Source: an uncultured Paracoccaceae bacterium (GTDB taxonomy: Bacteria > Pseudomonadota > Alphaproteobacteria > Rhodobacterales > Rhodobacteraceae). From it: DNA of 64,000 bases. Positions within the stretch are counted from its first letter, which is position 1. Each line of letters starts with the position of its first letter. The DNA lies in NCBI GenBank assembly GCA_947498415.1, contig CANMKB010000001.1, forward strand, positions 124,001 to 188,000. The letters run 5' to 3'. The notes beneath the pieces are model-generated. The model saw only the letters and a list, made by a program, of their open reading frames with translations, was not told the DNA's origin and searched no databases. The translations under genes and the position numbers were made by a program. Shown one piece after another: positions 18,192 to 27,461 of the stretch.

Positions 18192-19223
18192 ATGAATTTA
18201 TCAATGACAGACCTTGGCTGGTCTTCCCATTTCGCAGGTCAACTTGCGGACTATCCTGATGATGCGCAGGCATACCGTATCTCTGAGGTGCATCGCGCCC
18301 ACCTTATCGGACTCTCAGAGGATGGAATCACCCATCTAACCAGCCCGAATCTTTCAACCGGAGACATCGCAGTGGGCGATTGGGTTGTGACAGACCCAGA
18401 GCTGCGCGTGTTAGGCGTGCTCGAACGCAAAACGTTGATCCAGCGTCGCGCCGCAGGGCATGATGCACGGCCTCAGTTGATTGCCGCAAATGTTGATACG
18501 TTGTTTATCGTCAGCTCGTGCAACGCAGATTTCAACCTCGCCCGCCTTGAACGCTACCTCGCCTTGGCCAATACCGCGGGCAGCTATCCCGTTGTGGTCC
18601 TGACCAAAGCAGATCTAAGCGACACCCCCGAAGACTATCGCCAACAGATCGTGCGCCTGCCCATGGCGCCTTCGGTAGAGTTGATCAACGCCAAAGACAC
18701 ATCCGAGTCCGCGGCACTTTTGGGTTGGGTCAAACCGGGCCAAACCGCTGCTATTGTTGGCTCATCCGGTGTGGGTAAAACCACCTTGGCGAACGCCATG
18801 ACCGAAGAACAGGCGCTGACGGCCGACATTCGGACAGACGACGCCAAAGGGCGGCACACCACCACGGCGCGGTTCTTGCGCAAGATGACCAATGGCGGCT
18901 GGCTGATCGACACCCCAGGTATGCGGGAAATCCAACTCTATGATGCGCAAGCTGGGCTAGATGCCGTCTTTGACGATCTCAACACACTGGCCGCCGAGTG
19001 CCGTTTTAGCGATTGCGGGCATGACAGCGAACCGGGGTGCGCCATCAAAGCTGCGATGGAGCGGGGTGAAGTGGATGCCGAACGGTTGGAACGTTGGCGG
19101 AAACTCGAAAGAGAAAACACCTACAACAACGAAAGCATTGCGCAGGCCCGGTCCCGCGACAAATCTTTCGGCAAGATGGTGAAAACCACAATGAAGGGTG
19201 CCAAGCGCCGCAAGGGTCGGTAA
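18192..19223 (+). CDS. rsgA: Ribosome small-subunit GTPase RsgA
   Basis: A 343-residue circularly permuted GTPase that checks late 30S subunit assembly. The order is G4 (LTKADL), G1 (GSSGVGKTTLAN), G3 (DTPGMRE), after an N-terminal OB domain and before a zinc knuckle (ECRFSDCGHDSEPGC). The C-terminus is very basic (KTTMKGAKRRKGR). The ATG 18192 has AAAGG 7 nt upstream; a second Met lies four codons on. The stop is one base from the convergent phosphatase stop. Confidence 0.95.
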   Translation: MNLSMTDLGWSSHFAGQLADYPDDAQAYRISEVHRAHLIGLSEDGITHLTSPNLSTGDIAVGDWVVTDPELRVLGVLERKTLIQRRAAGHDARPQLIAANVDTLFIVSSCNADFNLARLERYLALANTAGSYPVVVLTKADLSDTPEDYRQQIVRLPMAPSVELINAKDTSESAALLGWVKPGQTAAIVGSSGVGKTTLANAMTEEQALTADIRTDDAKGRHTTTARFLRKMTNGGWLIDTPGMREIQLYDAQAGLDAVFDDLNTLAAECRFSDCGHDSEPGCAIKAAMERGEVDAERLERWRKLERENTYNNESIAQARSRDKSFGKMVKTTMKGAKRRKGR

Positions 19224-19224
19224 T

Positions 19225-19743
19225 TTACCGCACCCCTCCGGGCGGCCGCAATGTTCTGCGGCGGCCCGACTTTGCCCAATCATACTGACCATCGGTTTCA
19301 ACCGCACAGGGCCGGACCGCGCGCAAACGCCCCAAAGCGTCTTCGACTGGTTCACCAGCCTCAATCATCAACCGCAGCGCGGCCATGCCAGATCGCCCAC
19401 AGCCGCCTTTGCAATGCAAAAGCACACGGCCACCGCCACGCAGCGCTCGCAAACACATCTCTGCAACATCAGGCCATTGATCTTCGAACGCCTTGTTGGG
19501 CACGCCGAAATCCTCAACAGGCAAATGCACCCATCGAGCAGCCCTCGACCGTATATCAGCCCCAAATCCGCCGGCCTCATGCGCATCCAATTCGGATTGC
19601 GTGGTCAACGTCACCACAATCGAAGGCTTCCATGCCGCAAGATCAATCACATCCCCGGCATAATCACCCTCTCGGCCCGGCATCTGAGAAATCGCCAAGG
19701 TTCCGCCGCCAACAGCAATGGCATGGATTGAAATATGTGGCAT
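19225..19743 (-). CDS. Tyrosine/dual-specificity phosphatase-like protein
   Basis: I place the start at ATG 19743, preceded by GAGGTG 5 nt upstream, giving 172 residues; the frame is open to 19827 without a ribosome-binding site. The active-site loop H110-C111-KGGCG-R117-S is the HCx5RS motif of Cys-based phosphatases, and D78 in PVEDFG is a candidate general acid. The alanine-rich loop resembles bacterial DSP/PTP-like enzymes. The substrate is unknown. It follows the ankyrin gene by 93 bp on the same strand. Confidence 0.85.
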   Translation of the reverse strand: MPHISIHAIAVGGGTLAISQMPGREGDYAGDVIDLAAWKPSIVVTLTTQSELDAHEAGGFGADIRSRAARWVHLPVEDFGVPNKAFEDQWPDVAEMCLRALRGGGRVLLHCKGGCGRSGMAALRLMIEAGEPVEDALGRLRAVRPCAVETDGQYDWAKSGRRRTLRPPGGVR

Positions 19744-19835
19744 GTCGCACCTCATCAAAGCGATCTGGGCATACTTTATGCCCAGACCGAGTGCCCTCAG
19801 TGTTTCCACAAACACCTCAGCTGCCAAGTAAAATT

Positions 19836-21389
19836 TTACCCCAGCCCACCTGCAACCACCTGACCGGGATGACGATCCGCCCAGTCTGACAAAAACGCAG
19901 CAACCTCTTCGTTGCCCGCAAGGTCGATCGCGCGTTGCGGCAAGGCCAACCCGTAAGTCATCACGCTTTTCAAGCAGGCGATATAGTCCCGTTCATGCCT
20001 CCGCGGACAGTTTTCAGACCCATGGATGATCGTGGAAAGCAAAGTTCCCCCATAGCCATTCACATGGGTCAAATCCGGCATCAACGACAGGAAGTAATCC
20101 AAAACCTCCGGCAACCCTTCCCATCCGGCGACCTGAACAGGCGTCAAACCTTCACTGTCCGGGCGATCATATTCGACACCCAAAGCCACCAAGCGTTTCA
20201 CATGCTCTAGCTTTCCCGGCAAATGAAGAATGTCGCGTACGATGTTGCGATACACATCGGGGATATGATCCGGGTCCAGAAACGCACCCTCAACCCGCCC
20301 ATCGGCCGCCGCAGCAAGCCGGGCTTCGATTGTGGTCAGCTGAGGCACCACCCCCTTTGCCTCAATCGCCTGCGCCAAAGCCTTGTGTCCAAAGACCCGC
20401 GCATAGGCATAGGCACTGCTGCCCTCATGCTCTTCGGCAGGGTCAGCACCAGCGTTAAGCAATAGCTCAACCATCTCAGCACCGCATTGGCGCCGCGCCG
20501 CTTGATGCAACGCCGGAATAACAATAGGCGCTTCGCCCCCAATAGGCTCAGGATGAAACCCATTCACATCCGCCCCGGCCACAATCAACAGGCGCACCAT
20601 ATGAGTATTGTCAAAATCCAGTGCACGCAGCAAAGCATTGGTCCCACGTGGATCAGCGCCATGTTTCAACAACAATTCAACGCCCCGAAGGTGGCCCAGC
20701 TCTGTGGCGTGATACAGGCTTTCCCCATCATTCGGGTTTGCACCTTGTGCCAACAACCACGCCGCCAAAGCCATGTTGTCTGAATGCCCAATCGCGCCAT
20801 ATAGCGCGGACAACGGATGATCATTTTCAGCAGACACCGGCATGGTGTCATTCACATCAGCCCCCGCATCCACAAGCATCTTGGCAATCGCAAGCATATC
20901 CGCCTCAAGTTCGGGGTGCTGATGCACCCAACGCGAAAAACACAGATGCATAATCGGGGATTTTGGCCCTAAACGACGTACTGCAGCTTCGGGGTCAGCC
21001 CACAATGCCGCTGCAACAGCCTCTTTCTGATACAACGCAATTTGCAAGCCCAGCACACCCTCGGCCAAGTCAGGCGTTTCTGTAAGCAAATGCGCCGCAA
21101 CGCTGTTTTGCCCATAGGTCATCGCGACCTTAAGGCGCTGCAACCGCGACGCACGATCCAGCCCCATGGTATCGGCAGCCAATTTCAAAGCGGGCCAACT
21201 GGCAAAGCTCTGTTCTTGCGCAATCACATGAAGGTAGTCCGCATGGCGCAGCTGTGACAGATCAGTTCGAGGGGGGTGCACACGCAATCGTTCCAGTGCA
21301 AAAACGTCACCGTTTTCATGGGCGCGTTTCAACATCTTGGCCGCACGGCGCAAAGCATCCAGACTCGGGGTGGGTTTAGAGAATGACAT
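19836..21389 (-). CDS. Ankyrin-repeat protein
   Basis: A 517-residue cytosolic protein with no signal peptide. Clear ankyrin units include AIAKMLVDAGADVND, MALAAWLLAQGANPND, GVELLLKHGADPRG, MVRLLIVAGADVNG and MVELLLNAGADPAEE (about residues 170-345), with weaker repeats further on (LTPVQVAGWEGLPEV). The first 130 residues lack repeats. No catalytic domain is visible, so it is likely a binding scaffold. ATG 21389 has GGAG 6 nt upstream. Its neighbour downstream is the phosphatase; co-transcription is possible but not shown. Confidence 0.85.
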   Translation of the reverse strand: MSFSKPTPSLDALRRAAKMLKRAHENGDVFALERLRVHPPRTDLSQLRHADYLHVIAQEQSFASWPALKLAADTMGLDRASRLQRLKVAMTYGQNSVAAHLLTETPDLAEGVLGLQIALYQKEAVAAALWADPEAAVRRLGPKSPIMHLCFSRWVHQHPELEADMLAIAKMLVDAGADVNDTMPVSAENDHPLSALYGAIGHSDNMALAAWLLAQGANPNDGESLYHATELGHLRGVELLLKHGADPRGTNALLRALDFDNTHMVRLLIVAGADVNGFHPEPIGGEAPIVIPALHQAARRQCGAEMVELLLNAGADPAEEHEGSSAYAYARVFGHKALAQAIEAKGVVPQLTTIEARLAAAADGRVEGAFLDPDHIPDVYRNIVRDILHLPGKLEHVKRLVALGVEYDRPDSEGLTPVQVAGWEGLPEVLDYFLSLMPDLTHVNGYGGTLLSTIIHGSENCPRRHERDYIACLKSVMTYGLALPQRAIDLAGNEEVAAFLSDWADRHPGQVVAGGLG

Positions 21390-21696
21390 CGGTGTCTCCT
21401 AATCAGCCCAACGGTTCGCTACTCCGGGCAGGAGATCCGATCGGATCACACGATGGTCTTGATCAGGGATGCCAATGCTTTCCGCGAACCTGGCGGCCGT
21501 CCCAATTCGGCCGACGTAACCCTACAGGAAATCGCAAGAGAGACAAGAGGATAGCGCCTCCCCCCTCTCCAAACGCCCAACCGGGTACGACGCGGCGCGC
21601 TCATAACGCCTGCAACACGCCTATCCGGTAGACGCGCCGCCTGCATCCGCTTAACTTGGTGCGCAACCGCGATTCACGCGACACACAAGGCACACC
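21390..21696. other. Gap between the ankyrin gene and dnaX; no gene seen
   Basis: This 307-bp stretch must hold the divergent promoters of the ankyrin gene and dnaX. It is GC-rich and I see no convincing -10/-35 pair, no tRNA-like fold and no frame with a credible start and ribosome-binding site. AAGG 5-8 nt before ATG 21697 serves dnaX. Confidence 0.4.
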
Positions 21697-23469
21697 ATGA
21701 GCGATACGCAAGACACCAGCACCGCACCTTCCGGCTATCAGGTTCTGGCACGTAAATACCGGCCCGAGACCTTCGCCGATCTGGTGGGTCAAGACGCGAT
21801 GGTGCGCACGCTGAAAAACGCCTTTGACGCTGATCGCATTGCGCAAGCCTTTGTCATGACAGGGATTCGCGGAACCGGGAAAACCACCACCGCTCGGATC
21901 ATCGCCAAGGGCATGAACTGCATCGGCCCAGACGGTGCAGGCGGCCCCACCACCGAACCTTGCGGCCAGTGTGAACATTGCACGGCCATCATGGAAGGCC
22001 GCCATGTCGACGTGATGGAAATGGACGCCGCCTCGCGCACAGGTGTAGGCGATATCCGCGAGATTATCGACTCGGTCCACTATCGTGCGGCCTCGGCCCG
22101 CTACAAAATCTACATCATCGATGAAGTTCACATGCTTTCGACCAGCGCGTTCAACGCGCTGCTGAAAACGCTGGAAGAGCCACCTGCCCACGTCAAATTC
22201 ATCTTTGCGACCACCGAAATCCGCAAGGTGCCTGTCACTGTTCTGTCTCGCTGTCAGCGCTTTGATCTGCGTCGGATTGAACCCGAAGTGATGATTGCCC
22301 TGATGCGTAAAATCGCATCCGCAGAGAGTGCAGAAATCACCGATGACGCACTGGCCCTGATCACTCGCGCCGCCGAAGGCTCGGCCCGCGATGCGACGTC
22401 GCTGTTGGATCAGGCCATTTCCCACGGTGCAGGTGAAACCACAGCAGATCAGGTCCGCGCAATGCTGGGTCTGGCAGATCGCGGCCGTGTGCTTGATCTC
22501 TACGACATGATCCTGCGCGGCGACGCAGGCTCTGCGCTCAACGAGCTTTCTGCGCAATACGCAGACGGCGCAGACCCGATGGCGGTGCTGCGCGATTTGG
22601 CAGAGATCACCCACTGGGTGTCGGTTGTGAAAATCACACCAGAGGCCGCCGAAGACCCAACCGTCAGCCCGGATGAACGCGCTCGCGGTCAGGCCATGGC
22701 TGAAAAGCTACCGATGCGCGTTATGACTCGCATGTGGCAGATGTTGCTCAAAGCACTGGAAGAGGTCGCGGCGGCCCCCAACGCGATGATGGCAGCAGAA
22801 ATGGCAATCATCCGACTAACCCATGTCGCAGACCTGCCAAGCCCCGAAGAATTGGTGCGCAAACTGCAAAACACCCCTGTGCCTCCGATGCCCCCAAGTG
22901 GCGGTGGTCCGGGTGGTGGCGCACCGGTGTCAGGTGCTCCGCAGGGGGCCACCCAGGCCTATTCAAATACGCAAGTGGCCGGCGGCCCCGGCGGCACTGT
23001 CACGGCCCTTGCGCCACAGACCGAAAATGCCTTGGCACGCTATGCCACTTGGGATCATGTCATCGAACTGATCCGCAAAAATCGCGATGGTAAACTGCTG
23101 ATGGATGTCGAGGCAGATGTGCGCCTCGTGTCCTACCGCCCCGGCCGGATCGAATTCCAACCGTCCGACAACGCTCCGCGTGACCTGGCCCAGCGCCTCG
23201 GCCAGCGCCTGCAACACTGGACCGGCAACCGCTGGGTCGTCAGCATCGCAGCCGAAGGCGGTGCCGAAACCATCGTTGAAAAGCGCAACGCGGCAGCGAA
23301 TGCCATCAAAGCCGAAGCCATGGCACACCCGCTTGTACAGGCTGTCATCGCAGCCTTCCCCAAGGCCAAGATCAAAGACATCAAAAGCCAACAAGAGATC
23401 GCCAACGAAGCCATGGCCGAAGCTTTGCCCGAAGTCGAAGACGAATGGGATCCATTTGAGGAAGAATAA
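21697..23469 (+). CDS. dnaX: DNA polymerase III subunits gamma and tau
   Basis: The 590-residue clamp-loader subunit has Walker A GIRGTGKTTTAR, a zinc module (CIGPDGAGG, then CGQCEHC), DExx box IIDEVHML and the SRC motif LSRCQRFDL, then domains II-III. A Pro/Gly-rich linker (about 395-440) and a tau C-terminal part follow, which should bind the polymerase alpha subunit. I see no slippery A-run in the linker, so a gamma form by programmed frameshifting is not evident. It leads a dnaX-ebfC-recR cluster. Confidence 0.96.
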   Translation: MSDTQDTSTAPSGYQVLARKYRPETFADLVGQDAMVRTLKNAFDADRIAQAFVMTGIRGTGKTTTARIIAKGMNCIGPDGAGGPTTEPCGQCEHCTAIMEGRHVDVMEMDAASRTGVGDIREIIDSVHYRAASARYKIYIIDEVHMLSTSAFNALLKTLEEPPAHVKFIFATTEIRKVPVTVLSRCQRFDLRRIEPEVMIALMRKIASAESAEITDDALALITRAAEGSARDATSLLDQAISHGAGETTADQVRAMLGLADRGRVLDLYDMILRGDAGSALNELSAQYADGADPMAVLRDLAEITHWVSVVKITPEAAEDPTVSPDERARGQAMAEKLPMRVMTRMWQMLLKALEEVAAAPNAMMAAEMAIIRLTHVADLPSPEELVRKLQNTPVPPMPPSGGGPGGGAPVSGAPQGATQAYSNTQVAGGPGGTVTALAPQTENALARYATWDHVIELIRKNRDGKLLMDVEADVRLVSYRPGRIEFQPSDNAPRDLAQRLGQRLQHWTGNRWVVSIAAEGGAETIVEKRNAAANAIKAEAMAHPLVQAVIAAFPKAKIKDIKSQQEIANEAMAEALPEVEDEWDPFEEE

Positions 23470-23630
23470 GCTTTGAAACGGCGCCCCTTGTCGATTCATC
23501 CCTGCTCACCCCATGCCCTTCTACGCCACGAAAACGCGATTGAGCCAAGGTGAACTCTTTGGCTTACCTTGCAGAGCCGCCCACCAATCCGTATTTAAAG
23601 CCCAACAAAACAAATTATTTGGAGACGAAC

Positions 23631-23975
23631 ATGCTCAAAGGACTGGGCCAGATTGGCGATATGGCCAAGATGATGAAACAAGCACAAGAAATGCAAGCCA
23701 AGATGACTCAGATGCAGGAAGACCTGCACGAGATGACCGTCACGGGCGAAAGCGGCGCGGGCTTGGTCAAGGCAACAGCCTCTGCCAAAGGCGAGCTGAA
23801 AGCACTCGACATCGATCCATCCATTTTTGTCGCCTCTGAAAAAGAAGTGGTCGAAGATCTGATCTTGGCCGCCATCAAAGATGCGCAATCCAAAGCCAGC
23901 GACAAAGCCCAAGATGAAATGGCGAAAATCACCGAAGGCCTTGGCCTTCCAGCTGATTTCAAGATGCCATTCTAA
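23631..23975 (+). CDS. ebfC: Nucleoid-associated protein YbaB/EbfC
   Basis: ATG 23631 with GGAG 6 nt upstream gives 114 residues beginning MLKGLGQIGDMAKMMKQAQE. The N-terminal coiled-coil helix and MTVTGESGAGLVKATASAKG are typical of the YbaB/EbfC DNA-binding family, which forms dimers. The frame is open upstream but lacks another good start. It lies between dnaX and recR, its common place in bacteria. Confidence 0.93.
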   Translation: MLKGLGQIGDMAKMMKQAQEMQAKMTQMQEDLHEMTVTGESGAGLVKATASAKGELKALDIDPSIFVASEKEVVEDLILAAIKDAQSKASDKAQDEMAKITEGLGLPADFKMPF

Positions 23976-24037
23976 TCTAGCAAGCCACTCTGGCCTGTGT
24001 TTGAATACAATACCAATAGCCAGGCCAGAGACGTTGC

Positions 24038-24628
24038 ATGAGCACCAATGACCTTGAAACATTGATAGACCTGATGGCCCGCCTGCCGGGCCTTGGGCCT
24101 CGCTCTGCCCGTCGCGCGGTCTTACACCTGATCCGCAAACGGGCGCTTTTGCTCACCCCACTGTCAGACGCCATGCAACAGGTCGCGATCACTGCACGTG
24201 AATGCTTGAACTGCGGCAACGTGGGCACAACGGACATTTGCGATATTTGCTCTGACGACAAACGCGCCACAGGTGAGCTTTGCGTTGTCGAAGACGTCGC
24301 CGACCTCTGGGCCATGGAACGCGCCGGCGTGTTCAAAGGGCGATACCACGTGTTGGGCGGCACATTGTCTGCACTCGACGGCATCGGCCCCGAAGATCTT
24401 TCAATCCCCCGACTTGTAGATCGCGTCACCACCGAAGGCGTGTCTGAAATCATCCTCGCGCTCAACGCGACCGTGGATGGGCAAACCACAGCGCATTACA
24501 TCGCAGATCAGCTTGAAAACACAGTCACCCTCACATCCCTCGCACAGGGCGTTCCCATCGGGGGAGAGCTGGATTACCTCGACGAGGGCACGATCACCGC
24601 AGCCCTAAAGGCACGCAAACCCGTTTAG
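24038..24628 (+). CDS. recR: Recombination mediator RecR
   Basis: A 196-residue protein with helix-hairpin-helix ([17 protein letters not shown]), a C4 zinc finger ([16 protein letters not shown]), a Toprim domain ([15 protein letters not shown]) and the C-terminal Walker B-like region. With RecF/RecO it loads RecA at single-strand gaps. Length and domain order are standard. It is the third gene of the dnaX cluster, 62 bp after ebfC. Confidence 0.96.
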   Translation: MSTNDLETLIDLMARLPGLGPRSARRAVLHLIRKRALLLTPLSDAMQQVAITARECLNCGNVGTTDICDICSDDKRATGELCVVEDVADLWAMERAGVFKGRYHVLGGTLSALDGIGPEDLSIPRLVDRVTTEGVSEIILALNATVDGQTTAHYIADQLENTVTLTSLAQGVPIGGELDYLDEGTITAALKARKPV

Positions 24629-24740
24629 GTGACACCGCGCGATCTAGCGCGGAGGCGTGGGCTGCAATTCTGTCCGAAATCTTCAAGAACTCCGCTTTGC
24701 CACCCCTTATTCTGGCAACCCGACCACCAAGGATGACGCT

Positions 24741-25130
24741 ATGATTTTGAGATACACCATTTTTTACGTTGAAAACGTGCCCCAAACCCTCGTCTTTTAC
24801 GAAAAGGCCTTTGGCCTCAAACGCGGCTTTCTACACGAAGGCCACGACTACGGTGAGATGGTCACCGGCGAAACAAAACTTGCCTTTTCATCTCGCAAGT
24901 TGATGACAGACCTCGGCAAATCCCCAGCCAAACCAAACCCCAAGTCTCCAACTTTCGAAATCGCCTTTGAAACCGACGATGTGGCCAAAGCCCTGCAAAC
25001 CGCGCTGAACGCGGGGGCCACACTGGTGCAAGACACCCGCCAAGAACCCTGGGGGCAAACCACATCCTACGTCAGTGACCCTGATGGCTATCTGGTTGAA
25101 ATCTGCTCACCCGTGGCAAGCGCCGGGTAA
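24741..25130 (+). CDS. VOC/glyoxalase-like protein
   Basis: ATG 24741 with AAGGA about 7 nt upstream gives 129 residues. Paired beta-alpha-beta-beta-beta units of the vicinal oxygen chelate fold are visible (RYTIFYVENVPQTLVFYEKA and EIAFETDDVAKALQTALNAG), ending YVSDPDGYLVEICSP, where the Glu is a typical metal ligand. No specific substrate can be assigned; the family includes glyoxalase I, dioxygenases and resistance proteins. Its last 43 bp overlap the convergent AraC-type gene. Confidence 0.82.
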   Translation: MILRYTIFYVENVPQTLVFYEKAFGLKRGFLHEGHDYGEMVTGETKLAFSSRKLMTDLGKSPAKPNPKSPTFEIAFETDDVAKALQTALNAGATLVQDTRQEPWGQTTSYVSDPDGYLVEICSPVASAG

Positions 25131-25729
25131 TATAGCTGTTCTTGCAGCTCTTGGCTTTCGCGCAGCTTGCGCGGGGTCACTCCAAACCAATGCTGACATT
25201 CTCTGGTCATATGCGCCTGATCAGAGAAGCCAAATCCAGCCGCGACCTCAGCAAGTGGCTGGGCCATATGCAAAGCGGCCCGCCTGACCCGCCCCAAACG
25301 CAACCAAAACGCCGGGGATTTCCCCGTTGCAGATCGCATCACCCGGCGCAGCGTTCGCTCTGACACACCGCAGGCCCGCGCAGCCTCCAAGACAGAGCCT
25401 GCTTGCGCCAAGGCCTCTGCCCCTTCGATCGCTGCCCCATCCGCTTTGGCTGATGCGTCAATATCGCTTTCAGATACATCGCCGCCGTCCTCAATGCTGC
25501 AAAGCAATTCTTGGTCGACAACCACACCGGGGCGCAACCGATACCCCACCATGCGGGCCCCTTTTGAAACGGTGACCTGCACCACGGTCTCTTGCAACAC
25601 CGAATAGTGCCAAGTTGGCACGCAATGTTCATCAACCACGCGGATCAAATCACGGCATCCATCTGGCAAAATGACACTGGTGCCATCCAGATGCGCCTCA
25701 AACTGCCATTTCTGTAAAATTGCGTTCAT
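25088..25729 (-). CDS. AraC-family transcription regulator
   Basis: About 213 residues from ATG 25729; a GTG at 25744 is an alternative, and neither has a clear ribosome-binding site. The C-terminal half has the two HTH motifs of AraC (SVLEAARACGVSERTLRRVM and LAEVAAGFGFSDQAHMTREC). The N-terminal part (VILPDGCRDLIRV) is like the DUF6597 sensor part seen in small AraC proteins. It overlaps the VOC gene end to end, so antisense interference is possible. The inducer is unknown. Confidence 0.82.
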   Translation of the reverse strand: MNAILQKWQFEAHLDGTSVILPDGCRDLIRVVDEHCVPTWHYSVLQETVVQVTVSKGARMVGYRLRPGVVVDQELLCSIEDGGDVSESDIDASAKADGAAIEGAEALAQAGSVLEAARACGVSERTLRRVMRSATGKSPAFWLRLGRVRRAALHMAQPLAEVAAGFGFSDQAHMTRECQHWFGVTPRKLRESQELQEQLYYPALATGEQISTR

Positions 25730-25804
25730 AAAAACAAAATGCACCGCAAAGAAAAAGCCCGCAAGCTTGCGCTGCGGGCCTTCTCATAAAATGGTCAGAC
25801 AAAC

Positions 25805-26566
25805 TTACGGTTGCTCATCCGCATCATCATCGCCACCTGGCAAGTTAAAGAAGCTATCAGCATCCGAGAAGTCTTCGCTTTCACGTGGATCATCGCCTTC
25901 AGAGGGTTCATCCCCCCCCAAAGTAAAGGTCTCCAGACCTTCGATCGCAGTTGGGATGCGCGGCTCTGCTTCCATCTCCAAAGACTGCTCGGTCGACACC
26001 AACTTGCGACGCTCATCATCGCTCATCACGCCGCCTTCCGCTGCGGATTTCGCCGCGGCTTTTTGCACCGCTGCGTCCAGCTCAGACTGCTTACACAGGC
26101 CCAGCGCAACCGGATCAATCGGCTGCATATTGGCAATGTTCCAGTGGGTCCGCTCACGGATCGACTGAATGGTTGGCTTGGTGGTGCCCACCAGCTTTGC
26201 AATCTGGCCATCGCTGAGTTCCGGGTGGAATTTCACCAACCACAAAATCGAATTCGGGCGATCTTGACGCTTAGACAGCGGCGTATAACGAGGCCCGCGG
26301 CGCTTTTCTTCGCCAACAGCAGCTGCGTTGAACTTCAGTTTCAGCTTGTGCAGCGGGTTTTCCTGCGCCGCATCCAGCTCGTCCTGAGTCAGCTGATTGT
26401 TCGCAACCGGGTCAAACCCCTTCACGCCAACCGCAACGTCACCGTCCGCGATGCCTTGGATTTCCAACTCGTGCATGCCCACGAAATCAGCAATCTGCTT
26501 GAAGCTGATTGTGGTATTGTCCACCAGCCACACAGCTGTGGCTTTTGCCATAATCGGTTTTGCCAT
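25805..26566 (-). CDS. trcR: TrcR (DUF1013), cell-cycle transcription regulator
   Basis: The 253-residue protein begins MAKPIMAKATAVWLVDNTTI, followed by a helix-turn-helix-like region (SFKQIADFVGMHELEIQGIA) and a second one (SDGQIAKLVGTTKPTIQSIR). The tail from about 210 is very acidic (DEPSEGDDPRESEDFSDAD). This is the alphaproteobacterial DUF1013 family, named TrcR for a role with the vegetative sigma factor at cell-cycle promoters. It is a single gene convergent with the AraC gene. Confidence 0.9.
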   Translation of the reverse strand: MAKPIMAKATAVWLVDNTTISFKQIADFVGMHELEIQGIADGDVAVGVKGFDPVANNQLTQDELDAAQENPLHKLKLKFNAAAVGEEKRRGPRYTPLSKRQDRPNSILWLVKFHPELSDGQIAKLVGTTKPTIQSIRERTHWNIANMQPIDPVALGLCKQSELDAAVQKAAAKSAAEGGVMSDDERRKLVSTEQSLEMEAEPRIPTAIEGLETFTLGGDEPSEGDDPRESEDFSDADSFFNLPGGDDDADEQP

Positions 26567-26700
26567 ATCGGCCTCCTAGAACATAGTTTTCCCCTCGCCA
26601 GACTTTGCGTCTGACGGCACCTTCCGAAGAAGATGCAGGTTTCCGTTGTCGGGGAACTTGCAGCCGATATAGTGCCCTTTGAGTTAAAAGGAAAGAGTGA

Positions 26701-27351
26701 ATGCGGATTGCAACATTTCCGGCAGTGATCGGTCTACTGGCCATCTTGATGGGGTCTGCCGCCCAGGCCGAAGGCGAAAAAGCCGGCGAATTTGACTACT
26801 ACGTTATGGCCCTCAGTTGGTCGCCCAATTGGTGTGCGCTCGAAGGCGATGCAAAAAACTCTCCACAATGCGAATCCCGCGAAGATCATGGCTGGATTCT
26901 GCATGGTCTCTGGCCGCAATTCCACCGCGGATGGCCCAGCTATTGCCGCACCTCCGAGCCTGCTCCAACACGCCGCATGACCAATGAAATGTCTGATATC
27001 ATGGGCACATCAGGCCTTGCGTGGCACCAATGGCGCAAACACGGCGTCTGTTCAGGCCTTTCTGCACCAGACTACTATGCGCTCTCACGCAAAGCCTACG
27101 GCACCGTCACGCGCCCAGCCGTGTTTCGTAAGCTCAAAGACCAAATCAGCCTGCCCGCCGCCATCGTCGAAGAGGCTTTCCTGAAACAAAACCCAGACCT
27201 TACAGCCAACAGTCTGACGATCACATGTCGACAAGGCTACATCCAAGAGGCCCGCATCTGCCTGTCCAAAGACCTACAGCCCGTCCCCTGTGGCCAAGAC
27301 GTCAGCAAAGACTGCAAAATCAAAGACGCGCTCTTTGATCCGGTCCGTTAA
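26701..27351 (+). CDS. Secreted ribonuclease T2 family protein
   Basis: The 216-residue protein has a Sec signal peptide cleaved after AQA (about residue 23). Both catalytic segments are present: HGLWPQ (H68) and HQWRKHGVC (the WxKHG segment with its His and Lys). Eight or more Cys fit the disulfides of this family. It should cut RNA in the periplasm or outside the cell through a 2',3'-cyclic intermediate, probably for nutrient scavenging. It is divergent from trcR. Confidence 0.92.
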   Translation: MRIATFPAVIGLLAILMGSAAQAEGEKAGEFDYYVMALSWSPNWCALEGDAKNSPQCESREDHGWILHGLWPQFHRGWPSYCRTSEPAPTRRMTNEMSDIMGTSGLAWHQWRKHGVCSGLSAPDYYALSRKAYGTVTRPAVFRKLKDQISLPAAIVEEAFLKQNPDLTANSLTITCRQGYIQEARICLSKDLQPVPCGQDVSKDCKIKDALFDPVR

Positions 27352-27383
27352 GAAACGGGCAAGCACCAACACAGCGCCCGCAC

Positions 27384-27405
27384 CTTCATCTTTCTAAAAA
27401 TACTC
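27384..27405. repeat. Dispersed intergenic repeat, copy A
   Basis: CTTCATCTTTC followed by TAAAAATACTC. The copy at 50816-50837 differs at one of 22 positions. It sits after the RNase T2 gene, followed by GGGGGTG and the inverted repeats GCCGAATTT/AAATTCGGC (27417-27436) and GGGGGC/GCCCCC (about 27440-27454). Read on the minus strand it ends in a T-run, so it looks like the tail of a terminator of the convergent region. Confidence 0.6.
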
Positions 27406-27461
27406 TGGGGGTGAAGGCCGAATTTCCAAATTCGGCAGAGGGGGCAACGCCCCCTAAACCC

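Noticed and set aside
21601..22614. Long minus-strand frame (337 codons) opposite dnaX
   Set aside because: It is a mirror of dnaX coding bias; composition (many His, Cys, Arg) is not that of a real protein and dnaX is certain.
22800..23050. Programmed frameshift site in dnaX
   Set aside because: No A-rich slippery heptamer is visible in the linker region.
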